Of a DNA stretch of 64,000 nt, positions 28,456-36,307 are shown one piece after another. The DNA lies in contig NZ_AP022573.1 in the NCBI RefSeq assembly GCF_010729105.1, forward strand, positions 806,001-870,000. Direction: 5' to 3'. Each line of letters begins with the position of its first letter. Positions within the stretch are counted from its first letter, which is position 1. This stretch comes from Mycobacterium saskatchewanense (lineage in GTDB: Bacteria > Actinomycetota > Actinomycetes > Mycobacteriales > Mycobacteriaceae). The translations under genes and the position numbers were made by a program. A model generated the notes under the pieces. That model was not told the DNA's origin and ran no database searches. It worked only from the letters and a program-made list of their open reading frames with translations.

Positions 28456-29727
28456 CTAATGCGCCACAGGGCATTTCGCGGCCCCGTAGTCGACCTGCCA
28501 GTGCTTGATCCCGTTCAGCCAGCCCGAGCGCAGACGTTCCGGCGTGCCCACCGACCGGAGGTCGGGCATGACGTCGGCGATCGCGTTGAACATGAGGTCG
28601 ATCGTCATCCGGGCCAGGTTGGCACCGATGCAGTAGTGCGCGCCCGTGCCCCCGAACCCGACGTGCGGGTTGGGATCACGCAAGATGTTGAACGTGTAGG
28701 GGTCGTCGAACACGTCCTCGTCGAAGTTGGCGGACCGGTAGAACATCACGACCCGCTGGCCCTTCTTGATCTGCACCCCGGACAGCTCATAGTCCTCCAG
28801 CGCCGTCCGCTGGAACGAGGTGACCGGGGTGGCCCACCGCACGATCTCGTCGGCCGCGGTGACGGGCCGCTCGCGCTTGAAAAGCTCCCACTGGTCGGGA
28901 AATTCGGTGAATGCCATCATGCCCTGGGTGATGGAGTTGCGGGTGGTCTCATTGCCCGCGACCGCCAGCAGGATGACGAAGAAGCCGAACTCGTCGTCGG
29001 AGAGCTTGTGGCCGTCGATGTCGGCTTCCACCAGCTTGGTGACGAGGTCCTCGCCGGGGTTCTTCGCCCGGTCCGCGGCCATCTGCATGCCGTACATGAT
29101 CAGCTCGACGGACGCGGTGATGGCGTCGTTGCTCGCGAATTCGGGATCCTGGTCGCCGACCATCTCGTTGGACCAGTGGAACAGCTTCTTGCGGTCTTCC
29201 TGTGGCACGCCCATCAACCCGGCGATGGCCTGCAGCGGCAGTTCGCAGGACACCTGTTCGACGAAGTCGCCCGAACCCTCGGCGGCGGCCGTCTCGACGA
29301 TGCGGCGCGCGCGCTCACAGAGATCGTCGCGCAGGCGCTCGACGGACCGGGGCGTGAAGGCCCGCGAGACGATCTTGCGCAGCCGCGTGTGCTGCGGCGC
29401 GTCCATGTTCAGCAGGACGAACTTGCCCCGCTCAACCTGCTCGGCGACCGTGCCGTCCTTGTACCGCGGCAGGGCGGTCTTCTGAAGGCTGGAGAAGACG
29501 TCGCTGCGCAGGGAGATCTCCTTGACGTCCTTGTGCTTGGTCACCACCCAGAAGCCGCCGTCGTCGAACCCTCCGGCGCCGAGCGGTTGTTCGTTCCACC
29601 AGATCGGCGCGACCTTGCGCATCTCGGCCAGTTCTTCGACCGGAAGCCGCTCCGCGTAGATGTCGGGATCGGTGAAGTCGAACCCGGGCGGCAGGTTGGG
29701 GACAGGTGTGGCGGTCTGCTCTGACAA
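28456..29727 (-). CDS. Cytochrome P450, CYP125-like (sterol C26/C27 hydroxylase type)
   Basis: A 423-residue P450 very like M. tuberculosis CYP125, which hydroxylates the terminal side-chain carbon of cholesterol. Shared blocks include PNLPPGFDFTDPDIYAERLP, the I-helix FFVILLAVAGNETTRNS, and the heme loop GFGGTGAHYCIGANLAR. True cyp125 sits elsewhere in M. tuberculosis (Rv3545c), so this is a paralog. TTG 29727 is chosen because it has an AAGGAG ribosome site six bases upstream; an ATG at 29811 would add 28 non-family residues. A KstR-like site lies about 100 bp upstream. It heads an operon with the ADH and YceI genes. Confidence 0.88.
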   Translation of the reverse strand: MSEQTATPVPNLPPGFDFTDPDIYAERLPVEELAEMRKVAPIWWNEQPLGAGGFDDGGFWVVTKHKDVKEISLRSDVFSSLQKTALPRYKDGTVAEQVERGKFVLLNMDAPQHTRLRKIVSRAFTPRSVERLRDDLCERARRIVETAAAEGSGDFVEQVSCELPLQAIAGLMGVPQEDRKKLFHWSNEMVGDQDPEFASNDAITASVELIMYGMQMAADRAKNPGEDLVTKLVEADIDGHKLSDDEFGFFVILLAVAGNETTRNSITQGMMAFTEFPDQWELFKRERPVTAADEIVRWATPVTSFQRTALEDYELSGVQIKKGQRVVMFYRSANFDEDVFDDPYTFNILRDPNPHVGFGGTGAHYCIGANLARMTIDLMFNAIADVMPDLRSVGTPERLRSGWLNGIKHWQVDYGAAKCPVAH

Positions 29728-29828
29728 GGCCCACTCCTTGAAACGAAGTCGTCTAGTCCTTCTTGTGCAAATAAACCATTGCCACACCACGGATGGGAAG
29801 CGTCCGGGCAAGATCGCCGCGCTGAAAT

Positions 29829-29842
29829 TGCAACGTGTTCAG
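29829..29842. promoter_or_regulatory. KstR-like operator upstream of the CYP125-like gene
   Basis: TGCAACGTGTTCAG fits the KstR consensus TnnAACnnGTTnnA in its AAC-GT-GTT core and first base, missing only the last A. It sits about 100 bp ahead of the CYP125-like start in a 302-bp divergent spacer (29728-30029) that holds nothing else recognisable. KstR represses sterol catabolism genes until 3-oxo-cholestenoyl-CoA accumulates. Confidence 0.65.
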
Positions 29843-30029
29843 TTGCGGTGAGTTGCGGGGCCGCGGCGCACCCCGAACCCCAGTTGAAGTGGGGCCCGCG
29901 GCACGCCCCGGCCCGGTCGGAAAGGATCTTGTGGCCCGCAGCCCACTCGATATGCTTTGGTGCAGGTCACAGGCGGCTGTTTGCAGCCGGCACTCGGGGC
30001 AAAGGTGACATCGAGGCGAAGGGTGGACC

Positions 30030-30434
30030 ATGATTCGCGAACTTCTCGCCACCGCGGCGGTGGCCGGCGGCGCGATCGGCCTGGCGCCGGGCGCGGCGGC
30101 CGACCCGCACTACGACGGCGATGTGCCCGGCATGAACTACCAAGCGTCGCTGGGCGCCCCGTGCGACAACTACGAGCACTTCATCTTCGGCCGCGGTCCC
30201 AGCGGCCAGGCCGAGGCCTGCCACTTCCCGCCCCCCAACCAGTTCCCCGCGGCCACCACGGGCTATTGGGTGATGTCGTACCCGCTCTACGGCGTGCAGC
30301 AGGCGGGTGCCAAGTGCCCGGGCCCGCAGACGGCGGCGCAGTCGGACGCCGGGCTGCCCATGCTCTGCCTCGGCGATCGCGGCTGGCAGGAGGGCTGGTT
30401 CACCGGCGCCGGCTTCTTCCCCCCGGCCGGATGA
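30030..30434 (+). CDS. Secreted protein, Rv1891-like
   Basis: A 134-residue exported protein with a short signal peptide (IRELLATAAVAGGAIGL, cleaved near GAAADPHYDG). The mature part has several cysteines (GAPCDNYEHF, AEACHFPPPN, GAKCPGPQ, PMLCLGD) likely forming disulfides, and ends GWFTGAGFFPPAG. The family is mycobacterial and of unknown function. A short 11-nt spacer precedes the next gene, so the two are probably one operon. Confidence 0.85.
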   Translation: MIRELLATAAVAGGAIGLAPGAAADPHYDGDVPGMNYQASLGAPCDNYEHFIFGRGPSGQAEACHFPPPNQFPAATTGYWVMSYPLYGVQQAGAKCPGPQTAAQSDAGLPMLCLGDRGWQEGWFTGAGFFPPAG

Positions 30435-30445
30435 CCGGCTGAGCC

Positions 30446-30736
30446 ATGACCGGCCGTCAGCCCGCCGAGGCCTTGGTCCCGCGCTGGCTGCACTTCGTCC
30501 TGGCCTCCGACCGGGCCGGGTCGGCCTGGTACGTCGGGATGGGGTTCTTCTTCGCGCCGGCGCTCGCCGTGCTGTCGCCGTGGCCGGTGGTGACGGCCGC
30601 TCTGTGGGTCGTCATCGGCCTGGCCGGGCTCTGGCTTGGCCTGCTCGGCATCGCGATGGCCGTTGGGTTGGCGCGGATCCTGCGGTCGGGCGCCGAAATC
30701 CCCGAGGACTACTGGCGCAGTTTGGTCAATTACTGA
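30446..30736 (+). CDS. Small membrane protein, Rv1892-like
   Basis: A 96-residue protein with two transmembrane helices: WYVGMGFFFAPALAVLSPWP and VIGLAGLWLGLLGIAMAVGLA. The N-terminal RWLHFVLASDRAG is cytosolic or peripheral. The function is unknown. The placement between Rv1891-like and Rv1893-like genes matches M. tuberculosis. Confidence 0.8.
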   Translation: MTGRQPAEALVPRWLHFVLASDRAGSAWYVGMGFFFAPALAVLSPWPVVTAALWVVIGLAGLWLGLLGIAMAVGLARILRSGAEIPEDYWRSLVNY

Positions 30737-30792
30737 GTGATCGCCGCGTCTAGAGTCGTACCAAACGACCGTGCAACCAAAAGGAGAGTGCG

Positions 30793-31017
30793 ATGGGCTT
30801 CAACCCGAAAGACGCAGTCGACGCCGCCCGAGACATCGCAACCAATGCGGTCGAGAAGGCCTCGGACATCGTCGAACATGCCAGCGACATCATCCGGGGT
30901 GATATCGCCGGCGGCGCCAGCGGCATCGTCCAGAACTCGATTGACATCGGCACCTACGCGGTGGACCGCACGAAAGAGGTCTTCACCGGCAAGGGCGAGG
31001 ACGAGGACGACGTCTAG
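30793..31017 (+). CDS. Small acidic protein, Rv1893-like
   Basis: A 74-residue protein with a good AAAAGGAGAG ribosome site. It starts MGFNPKDAVDAARDIATNAV and continues in an amphipathic alpha-helical pattern with repeated EKASDIVEHASDII units, ending in an acidic EDEDDV. The function is unknown. Its size and neighbours match Rv1893. Confidence 0.8.
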   Translation: MGFNPKDAVDAARDIATNAVEKASDIVEHASDIIRGDIAGGASGIVQNSIDIGTYAVDRTKEVFTGKGEDEDDV

Positions 31018-31023
31018 CGGCCG

Positions 31024-32154
31024 TCAGACGGCGGCGGCCTCGTTGAGCTCGTCGAGCCTGTTGGTCGCCTCGAGGTACTCCTGCACCCACCGCTCGATGA
31101 CGGTCGCCGTCTTCTCCACCTTGGTGAACTGACCGACAACCTGCCCGACCGGGTTGAACGCGACGTCGACGGACTCGTTGGGGTACCGGTTGGTCGCGCG
31201 CACCGCCATGCCGGAAACCATGTATTGCAACGGCATTCCGAGCGGCTTCGGGTTGTTCGGCTGCTCCCAGGCTTCGGTCCAGTCGTTACGCAGCATGCGG
31301 GCCGGCTTGCCGGTGAACGAGCGGCTGCGGACTGTGTCGCGGCTGCCCGCCTTGACGTAAGCCTGTTGCTGCACCGGCGTGTTCGAGGACTCCTCGACCA
31401 TCAGCCACTGCGAGCCCGTCCACGCCCCCTGGGCGCCCAACGCCAGCGCCGCTGCGATCTGCTGGCCGCTGCCGATACCGCCCGCCGCCAACACCGGCAC
31501 CGGGGCGACCTCCTTGACGACCTGCGGCCACAACACGATCGAGCCAACCTCGCCGCAGTGACCGCCCGCCTCGCCGCCCTGGGCGATGATGATGTCCACG
31601 CCGGCGTCGGCGTGCTTGCGGGCCTGCGACGGGGAGCCGCAGAGCGCGGCCACCTTGAGTCCGGCCTCGTGGATGTGCTTGATCATGTCGGCCGGCGGGG
31701 TGCCCAGCGCGTTGGCGATCATCTTCACCTTGGGGTGCTTGAGCGCCACCTCGACCTGGGGCGTGGCGGTCGCCTCGGTCCAACCGAGCAGCTGCAGGCT
31801 GTCACCGTCGCTGTCCTCGATCGGCACGCCGTGGTCGGCGAGGATCTTCTTGCCGAAGTCCAGGTGCTCTTGGGGCACCATCTTGCGCAGCGTTTCGGCC
31901 AGCTCCTCGGCGGACAGGTGAGAGTCCATCCCCTCGTACTTGTTGGGAATGACGATGTCGACCCCGTACGGGTGGTCGCCGATGTTCTCGTCGATCCAGT
32001 TGAGCTCGATCTCCAGCTGCTCGGGGGTGAAGCCGACCGCGCCGAGCACGCCGAACCCCCCGGCCTTGCTGACCGCGACCACGACATCGCGGCAGTGGGT
32101 AAACGCGAAGATGGGGAACTCGATACCAAGCTCATCGCAGATCGCGGTGTGCAT
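31024..32154 (-). CDS. Nitronate monooxygenase / 2-nitropropane dioxygenase family (Rv1894c-like)
   Basis: A 376-residue FMN TIM-barrel enzyme. IFAFTHCRDVVVAVSKAGGFGVLGAVG is the N-terminal signature; VDIIIAQGGEAGGHCGEVGS is the conserved active-site region with the catalytic His, and APVPVLAAGGIGSGQQIAAALALGA follows. It is the counterpart of Rv1894c, which belongs to the KstR (cholesterol) regulon in M. tuberculosis as I recall it. A perfect KstR-like site lies 27 bp upstream of the start, supporting a role in sterol use rather than only detoxification of nitronates. Confidence 0.9.
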   Translation of the reverse strand: MHTAICDELGIEFPIFAFTHCRDVVVAVSKAGGFGVLGAVGFTPEQLEIELNWIDENIGDHPYGVDIVIPNKYEGMDSHLSAEELAETLRKMVPQEHLDFGKKILADHGVPIEDSDGDSLQLLGWTEATATPQVEVALKHPKVKMIANALGTPPADMIKHIHEAGLKVAALCGSPSQARKHADAGVDIIIAQGGEAGGHCGEVGSIVLWPQVVKEVAPVPVLAAGGIGSGQQIAAALALGAQGAWTGSQWLMVEESSNTPVQQQAYVKAGSRDTVRSRSFTGKPARMLRNDWTEAWEQPNNPKPLGMPLQYMVSGMAVRATNRYPNESVDVAFNPVGQVVGQFTKVEKTATVIERWVQEYLEATNRLDELNEAAAV

Positions 32155-32180
32155 GCCTACTCCTGGGACGGTCGCAGAAT

Positions 32181-32194
32181 TGAAACGTGTTCTA
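32181..32194. promoter_or_regulatory. KstR operator upstream of nitronate monooxygenase
   Basis: TGAAACGTGTTCTA matches the KstR consensus TnnAACnnGTTnnA at every defined base. It lies 27 bp from the start codon of the Rv1894c-like gene, a typical repressing position. Confidence 0.85.
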
Positions 32195-32252
32195 GTTTAG
32201 TACGCGCCCCGTTGACGTGGCCAGCCCGCCCTCGGCTGCGTGTCGGCACTAC

Positions 32253-32312
32253 GAAGTGTCAGATGGCGAAGTGTCAGATGGCGAAGTGTCAGATGGCGAA
32301 GTGTCAGATGGC
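32253..32312. repeat. Four perfect 15-bp tandem repeats
   Basis: The unit GAAGTGTCAGATGGC occurs four times without a mismatch. The stop codon of the downstream membrane protein lies inside the last copy. The copy number may vary between strains, so it is a candidate VNTR locus. Confidence 0.95.
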
Positions 32313-32768
32313 GATGAGGCGCATCAGCCACACGACCAGGAACGCCAGCATGCAGGCGAAAGACACCACATGGTCCCGGCAGATGGATCGCGCCAGACGG
32401 CTCTGCTCGGCCAAGCCGTCGGTCCGGCGCCCGAGCCGCACGGCGCGGGGAACCGTCCGCGTCAAGGCCAGCAGCATCGGGAAACCCGCGAGCGCCGCCG
32501 ACGTCGCCAACAGCCATCCGGGGTCGCGCCCGCGCTCTGCCTCGAACCCCAGCGCGGCCGACAAGACGAGCATTGCCACGGCGATGAGCCGGCTCATCGG
32601 CCGTGATGTGGTCGTCGCCCGGTGGTAGTAATCCGCGATGGAAGCCAGCACGGTATCGGGCAATTCCCGGACGTCCCTTCGAGCTTGCAGAACCTGGACG
32701 TCGAATATCAGATCCATCCACAAGACTGCGAGCAGAAAGCCACTGCAAGCCATGAGTAGCGGCGCCAC
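32304..32768 (-). CDS. Conserved membrane protein
   Basis: A 154-residue protein with about four helices: LLMACSGFLLAVLWMDLIFD, LIAVAMLVLSAALGF, LLATSAALAGFPMLLAL and VSFACMLAFLVVWLMRLIAI. I do not recognise a function. The GTG at 32768 (VAPLLMACSGF) is used; an ATG at 32753 is an alternative. Its 3' end falls in a 15-bp tandem array, so its last codons may differ between strains. Confidence 0.7.
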   Translation of the reverse strand: MAPLLMACSGFLLAVLWMDLIFDVQVLQARRDVRELPDTVLASIADYYHRATTTSRPMSRLIAVAMLVLSAALGFEAERGRDPGWLLATSAALAGFPMLLALTRTVPRAVRLGRRTDGLAEQSRLARSICRDHVVSFACMLAFLVVWLMRLIAI

Positions 32769-32832
32769 GACGCCGATTATCTCCGGTTCTTCCGGGCGCC
32801 AGTGTGGCGGCTTGGTCAGCCGCTACGGGTGC

Positions 32833-32991
32833 GGACGCGATCGCGGTCGATACTTCATCGCGAGCGGCCGCCAGCACTCCGGTGGTGGGGGCCGCAGCCG
32901 CGGCGTTGGCCGCGCTCAGCGATGTGCCGATACCTGCGACATTCGCTGCCGCCTTAGCGACCAGGTCCGGCACTGCAACCACAACTGACAC
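32833..32991 (-). pseudogene. Truncated PE-family gene, N-terminal domain only
   Basis: From a GTG at 32991 the frame reads SVVVAVPDLVAKAAANVAGI, then GTSLSAANAAAAAPTTG and VLAAARDEVSTAIAS. This is a clear PE domain, but it stops matching at about residue 53 where a full domain needs about 95-110. The frame then runs on through unrelated sequence to 32197 across the membrane-protein gene, which is not credible. A PE_PGRS-like tail lies just to the right on the other strand. Confidence 0.75.
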
Positions 32992-33035
32992 CCGAATACC
33001 TCCAATGATTGGCTCGGTGCCTCTTCATGCGATGA

Positions 33036-33197
33036 GCGAGGGACGGCGCCGCCGGCGCTGCCGGCGGGACGGGCGGCGCCGCGAGCGGCATCGGGGGCGG
33101 CGGCGGCCACGTCGGCAACGGTGGCAACGGCGTGAACGGCAGCACCGGCGGCCAGGCCGGCAGCCACGGCGGCACGCCGGGAAAGCCCGGATCGTAG
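33036..33197 (+). pseudogene. PE_PGRS C-terminal fragment
   Basis: A 53-codon frame with no start reads Gly/Ala/Asn-rich sequence typical of PGRS repeats (GAAGAAGGTGGAASGIGGGG, then HVGNGGNGVNGSTGGQAG) and ends in TAG after GKPGS. An in-frame TGA lies just upstream. It is adjacent to, but on the opposite strand from, the PE head. Confidence 0.75.
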
Positions 33198-33258
33198 GGT
33201 CGTGATCCTCGGCGCGCCCCTTGATCCCCCGCAACGGCAGCGGGTAGCGTGGTGCTGC

Positions 33259-33287
33259 CAATTACGGAACCGCTAGTAGCGTAATTG
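33259..33287. promoter_or_regulatory. Inverted-repeat operator candidate upstream of the BVMO gene
   Basis: CAATTACG and its perfect complement CGTAATTG are separated by 13 bp. The element ends 32 bp before the Baeyer-Villiger monooxygenase start codon, in otherwise GC-rich DNA, as expected for a repressor site. No regulator gene is adjacent. Confidence 0.6.
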
Positions 33288-33319
33288 CTGCTCCTGGCCC
33301 CACCGAAAGGATCGGCTCG

Positions 33320-35278
33320 ATGCGCAGCCCGTATGCCGGCCGTCCGTTCACCACCTCGACCGACGAGATCGCCGCCGCGCTCGAGGATGTCAGCATTCCG
33401 ACGCTCCTGCTCTCGCTCGTTCACATCACCGGCGATCCACGGTTCATCCGCGACTTCAAGCCCATGGGCATCTTCCTCAACGAAGTTCAAGGGTTCATGT
33501 CGGAGGAGGACAAGGCCCGGGCCCGCGCGACGGCGTTGCCGGTGATCGCGGAGTACCGCGACCGCGGTTGCCCGGAGCCAACGCCGTTGAGGCCCGAGCT
33601 CATCGGGGAAATGATGGACTGGGCCGCCTGCGAACACGTCACCGACGAGTACCTCCCCCTGATCCTGGAGGAGATGGACCTCGACGGTGTCGACCCCCGC
33701 CGCCCCACGGCCGTGCCCACCGAGTGCGCGGCTAAGCTACCCGTCCTCGTCGTCGGGTGCGGCGAATCCGGCATCCTGGCCGGAATCCGCCTCAAGCAGG
33801 CCAACATTCCGTTCACGATCGTCGAGAAGAATGCCGGTCCCGGCGGAACGTGGTGGGAGAACCGGTATCCCGGCGCCCGCGTCGACGTCGCGAACCACTT
33901 CTATTGCTACAGCTTCGAACCCAACAACGACTGGACGCACTACTTCGCCGAGCAGCACGAACTGCAGGACTACTTCATCCGGGTCATGGGCAAGCACGAC
34001 CTGGCCGAGCATGTGCGTTGGCGGACCGAGGCCCTGTCGGCCGAGTGGGACGACAACGACGGGATGTGGAGCGTTTCCCTGCGCTCCGCCGACGGGCAGA
34101 TCGGAACGGTGCGCGCCCGAGCCCTCATCACCGCGGTCGGTCAGCTCAGTCGGCCCTATGTCCCCGAATTCGACGGCGCCGACACCTTCGCGGGACCGTC
34201 GTTTCACTCGGCGGCATGGAACCACTCCGTCGACCTCACCGGCAAGCGGGTCGCGCTCGTCGGCGCCGGCGCCAGTGGCTTTCAGATCGCACCCGCGATC
34301 GCCGACCGCGTCGAACACCTCACCGTCTTCCAGCGGACCGCGCAGTGGATGTTCCCCAACGCGATGTATCACGACGAGGTCGGCGACGGGATGCGTTGGG
34401 CCATGAAGCATCTGCCTTACTACGGCAGGTGGTACCGGTTCCTCGTCCTGTGGCCGGGCGCGGACAAGGGGCTCGACGCCGCGCGCGGCGACCCGAACTA
34501 CGCGGATCGCGCCGACGCCGATCGCGACTATGCCGTCAGCGACATCAACGCCGCCGCCCGAATGATGTTCAGCCAGTGGATCACCAGCCAGATCGGCGAG
34601 GGCAGCGATCTGCTGGACAAGGTCATGCCCGACTATCCCGCGACCGGCAAACGCACGCTGCAGGACAACGGCAGCTGGCTACAGACCCTGCAGCGCGACA
34701 ACGTCGACCTGGTGCGCACGCCGATCAAGACGATCACCCCGCGCGGCGTCGTCACCGAAGACGGCGTCACGCACGGCGTCGACGTCATCGTCTACGCGAC
34801 CGGGTTTCGTCATTCCGACGTGCTGTGGCCTCTGAAGATCACCGGTCGCGACGGGACCGACCTGCACGAGATGTGGGGACGGCGGCCGTACGCGTACCTC
34901 GGCATCACGGTTCCACGGTTCCCCAACCTGTTCATCATTTACGGGCCGGGCACACACCTCGCCCACGGCGGCAGCCTGATCTTCCAGTCCGAACTCCAGA
35001 TGCGTTACATCGACCAGTGTCTGAAGCACCTGGCCGAGGCGCAACTGCATTCGCTGGAACCGACCGCCGAGGCGGCCGGCGAATGGCATCGACGCACGCA
35101 AGCGGAGATCAAGAACATGGTGTGGTCGCACCCGGCCGTCAAGCATTCCTACTTCAAGAACGCCGACGGCGAGATCCACACCGTCAGCCCGTGGCGGCTC
35201 CCCGAGTACTGGGCCGCCGTCCGCGAGCCCGATTGGTCTCAATTCGTTCTGCGACAAGGAAAGACATGCGCACCGTAG
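33320..35278 (+). CDS. Type I Baeyer-Villiger flavin monooxygenase with N-terminal extension
   Basis: A 652-residue FAD/NADPH enzyme that inserts oxygen next to ketones. After an N-terminal extension of about 140 residues, the FAD Rossmann motif reads LPVLVVGCGESGILAG, followed by GGTWWENRYPGARVD. The BVMO fingerprint FxGxxxHxxxW is FAGPSFHSAAW and the NADPH motif is VALVGAGASGFQIAP. The long N-terminal extension resembles 4-hydroxyacetophenone-type BVMOs. The start is ATG 33320 after a GAAAGG ribosome site. It overlaps the next gene by 13 nt, so the ADH is co-translated; together they could convert a secondary alcohol to an ester. Confidence 0.9.
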   Translation: MRSPYAGRPFTTSTDEIAAALEDVSIPTLLLSLVHITGDPRFIRDFKPMGIFLNEVQGFMSEEDKARARATALPVIAEYRDRGCPEPTPLRPELIGEMMDWAACEHVTDEYLPLILEEMDLDGVDPRRPTAVPTECAAKLPVLVVGCGESGILAGIRLKQANIPFTIVEKNAGPGGTWWENRYPGARVDVANHFYCYSFEPNNDWTHYFAEQHELQDYFIRVMGKHDLAEHVRWRTEALSAEWDDNDGMWSVSLRSADGQIGTVRARALITAVGQLSRPYVPEFDGADTFAGPSFHSAAWNHSVDLTGKRVALVGAGASGFQIAPAIADRVEHLTVFQRTAQWMFPNAMYHDEVGDGMRWAMKHLPYYGRWYRFLVLWPGADKGLDAARGDPNYADRADADRDYAVSDINAAARMMFSQWITSQIGEGSDLLDKVMPDYPATGKRTLQDNGSWLQTLQRDNVDLVRTPIKTITPRGVVTEDGVTHGVDVIVYATGFRHSDVLWPLKITGRDGTDLHEMWGRRPYAYLGITVPRFPNLFIIYGPGTHLAHGGSLIFQSELQMRYIDQCLKHLAEAQLHSLEPTAEAAGEWHRRTQAEIKNMVWSHPAVKHSYFKNADGEIHTVSPWRLPEYWAAVREPDWSQFVLRQGKTCAP

Positions 35279-36291
35279 TCGTCGACGGCCCCTACAGCGT
35301 CCGCGTCGACACCCGCCCCGACCCGGGGCTGCCCGGGCCCGACGGTGCCATCGTTCAGGTGATCGCGGCCGGCATCTGCGGATCGGACCTGCATTTCTAC
35401 GAGGGTGATTTTCCCCTCGGCGACCCGCTGCCGCTCGGTCACGAGGCGGTCGGGACGGTCGCCGAGATCGGTCCGGACGTGCGCACGGTCGCGGTCGGCG
35501 ATCAGGTGCTGGTGTCGTCGGTGACGGGCTGCGGCGCCTGCCCCGGCTGCGCCACCCGCGACCCGGTCATGTGCCACAACGGTTTTCAGATCTTCGGCGG
35601 CGGTGTGCTGGACGGTGCGCAGGCCGACCTGCTCGGCGTGCCGGCGGCCGATTTCCAATTGCTCAAGATCCCCGAGGGAATCAGCACGGAGCAGGCGCTG
35701 CTGCTCACCGATAACCTCGCCACCGGGTGGGCGGGCGCTCAGCGTGCCGACATCCCGCTCGGCGGCACGGTGGCGGTGATCGGACTGGGAGCGGTCGGCC
35801 TTTGCGCGGTGCGCAGCGCGCTCGTTCAGGGCGCCGCACAGGTCTTCGCCGTCGATCGGGTCGACGGCCGGCTGGCGCGGGCAGCCCGCTGGGGAGCCAA
35901 CCCGGTCAAGCCGCCGGCGGTCGAGGCGATCCTGGCCGCCACCGGCGGGCGCGGGGCCGACGCCGTGATCGATGCCGTCGCCACCGACGCGTCCATGACC
36001 GACGCCCTCAACGCGGTGCGGGCCGGCGGGACGGTGTCGGTCGTCGGCGTGCACGACCTGCAGCCGTTCCCGCTTCCCGCGCTGGGCTGCCTGATCCGCA
36101 GCATCACCCTGCGGATGACCACGGCGCCGGTGCAACGCACCTGGCCGGAGTTGATACCGCTGCTTCAGTCGGGCCGGCTCGATGTCGACGGAATCTTCAC
36201 CACCACACTGCCCCTGGACGAGGCGGCGAAGGGCTATGCGACGGCGGCGTCGCGGTCCGGCGACGACGTGAAGATCCTGCTCACGCCCTAG
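35266..36291 (+). CDS. Zinc-type alcohol dehydrogenase (Rv1895-like)
   Basis: A 341-residue medium-chain dehydrogenase. Catalytic zinc: AAGICGSDLHFYEGD and PLGHEAVG. Structural zinc: GCGACPGCATRDPVMC. Cofactor site: VAVIGLGAVGLCAVRSA. The gene overlaps the BVMO by 13 nt and lies where Rv1895 does. A BVMO-ADH pair typically oxidises an alcohol to a ketone and then to an ester or lactone; the substrate is unknown. Confidence 0.9.
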   Translation: MRTVVVDGPYSVRVDTRPDPGLPGPDGAIVQVIAAGICGSDLHFYEGDFPLGDPLPLGHEAVGTVAEIGPDVRTVAVGDQVLVSSVTGCGACPGCATRDPVMCHNGFQIFGGGVLDGAQADLLGVPAADFQLLKIPEGISTEQALLLTDNLATGWAGAQRADIPLGGTVAVIGLGAVGLCAVRSALVQGAAQVFAVDRVDGRLARAARWGANPVKPPAVEAILAATGGRGADAVIDAVATDASMTDALNAVRAGGTVSVVGVHDLQPFPLPALGCLIRSITLRMTTAPVQRTWPELIPLLQSGRLDVDGIFTTTLPLDEAAKGYATAASRSGDDVKILLTP

Positions 36292-36307
36292 CCGCCACTA
36301 GACGCGC

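Noticed and set aside
29728..29811. Longer start for the CYP125-like gene
   Set aside because: The extra 28 residues do not match CYP125 proteins, and the TTG at 29727 has a well-placed AAGGAG site.
32253..32312. Possible CRISPR array
   Set aside because: The 15-bp units are contiguous with no spacers, so this is a simple tandem repeat.
32197..32991. A 264-codon PE-like protein
   Set aside because: Only the first 53 residues match a PE domain; the rest runs through the membrane-protein gene in another frame, so it was called a truncated pseudogene.
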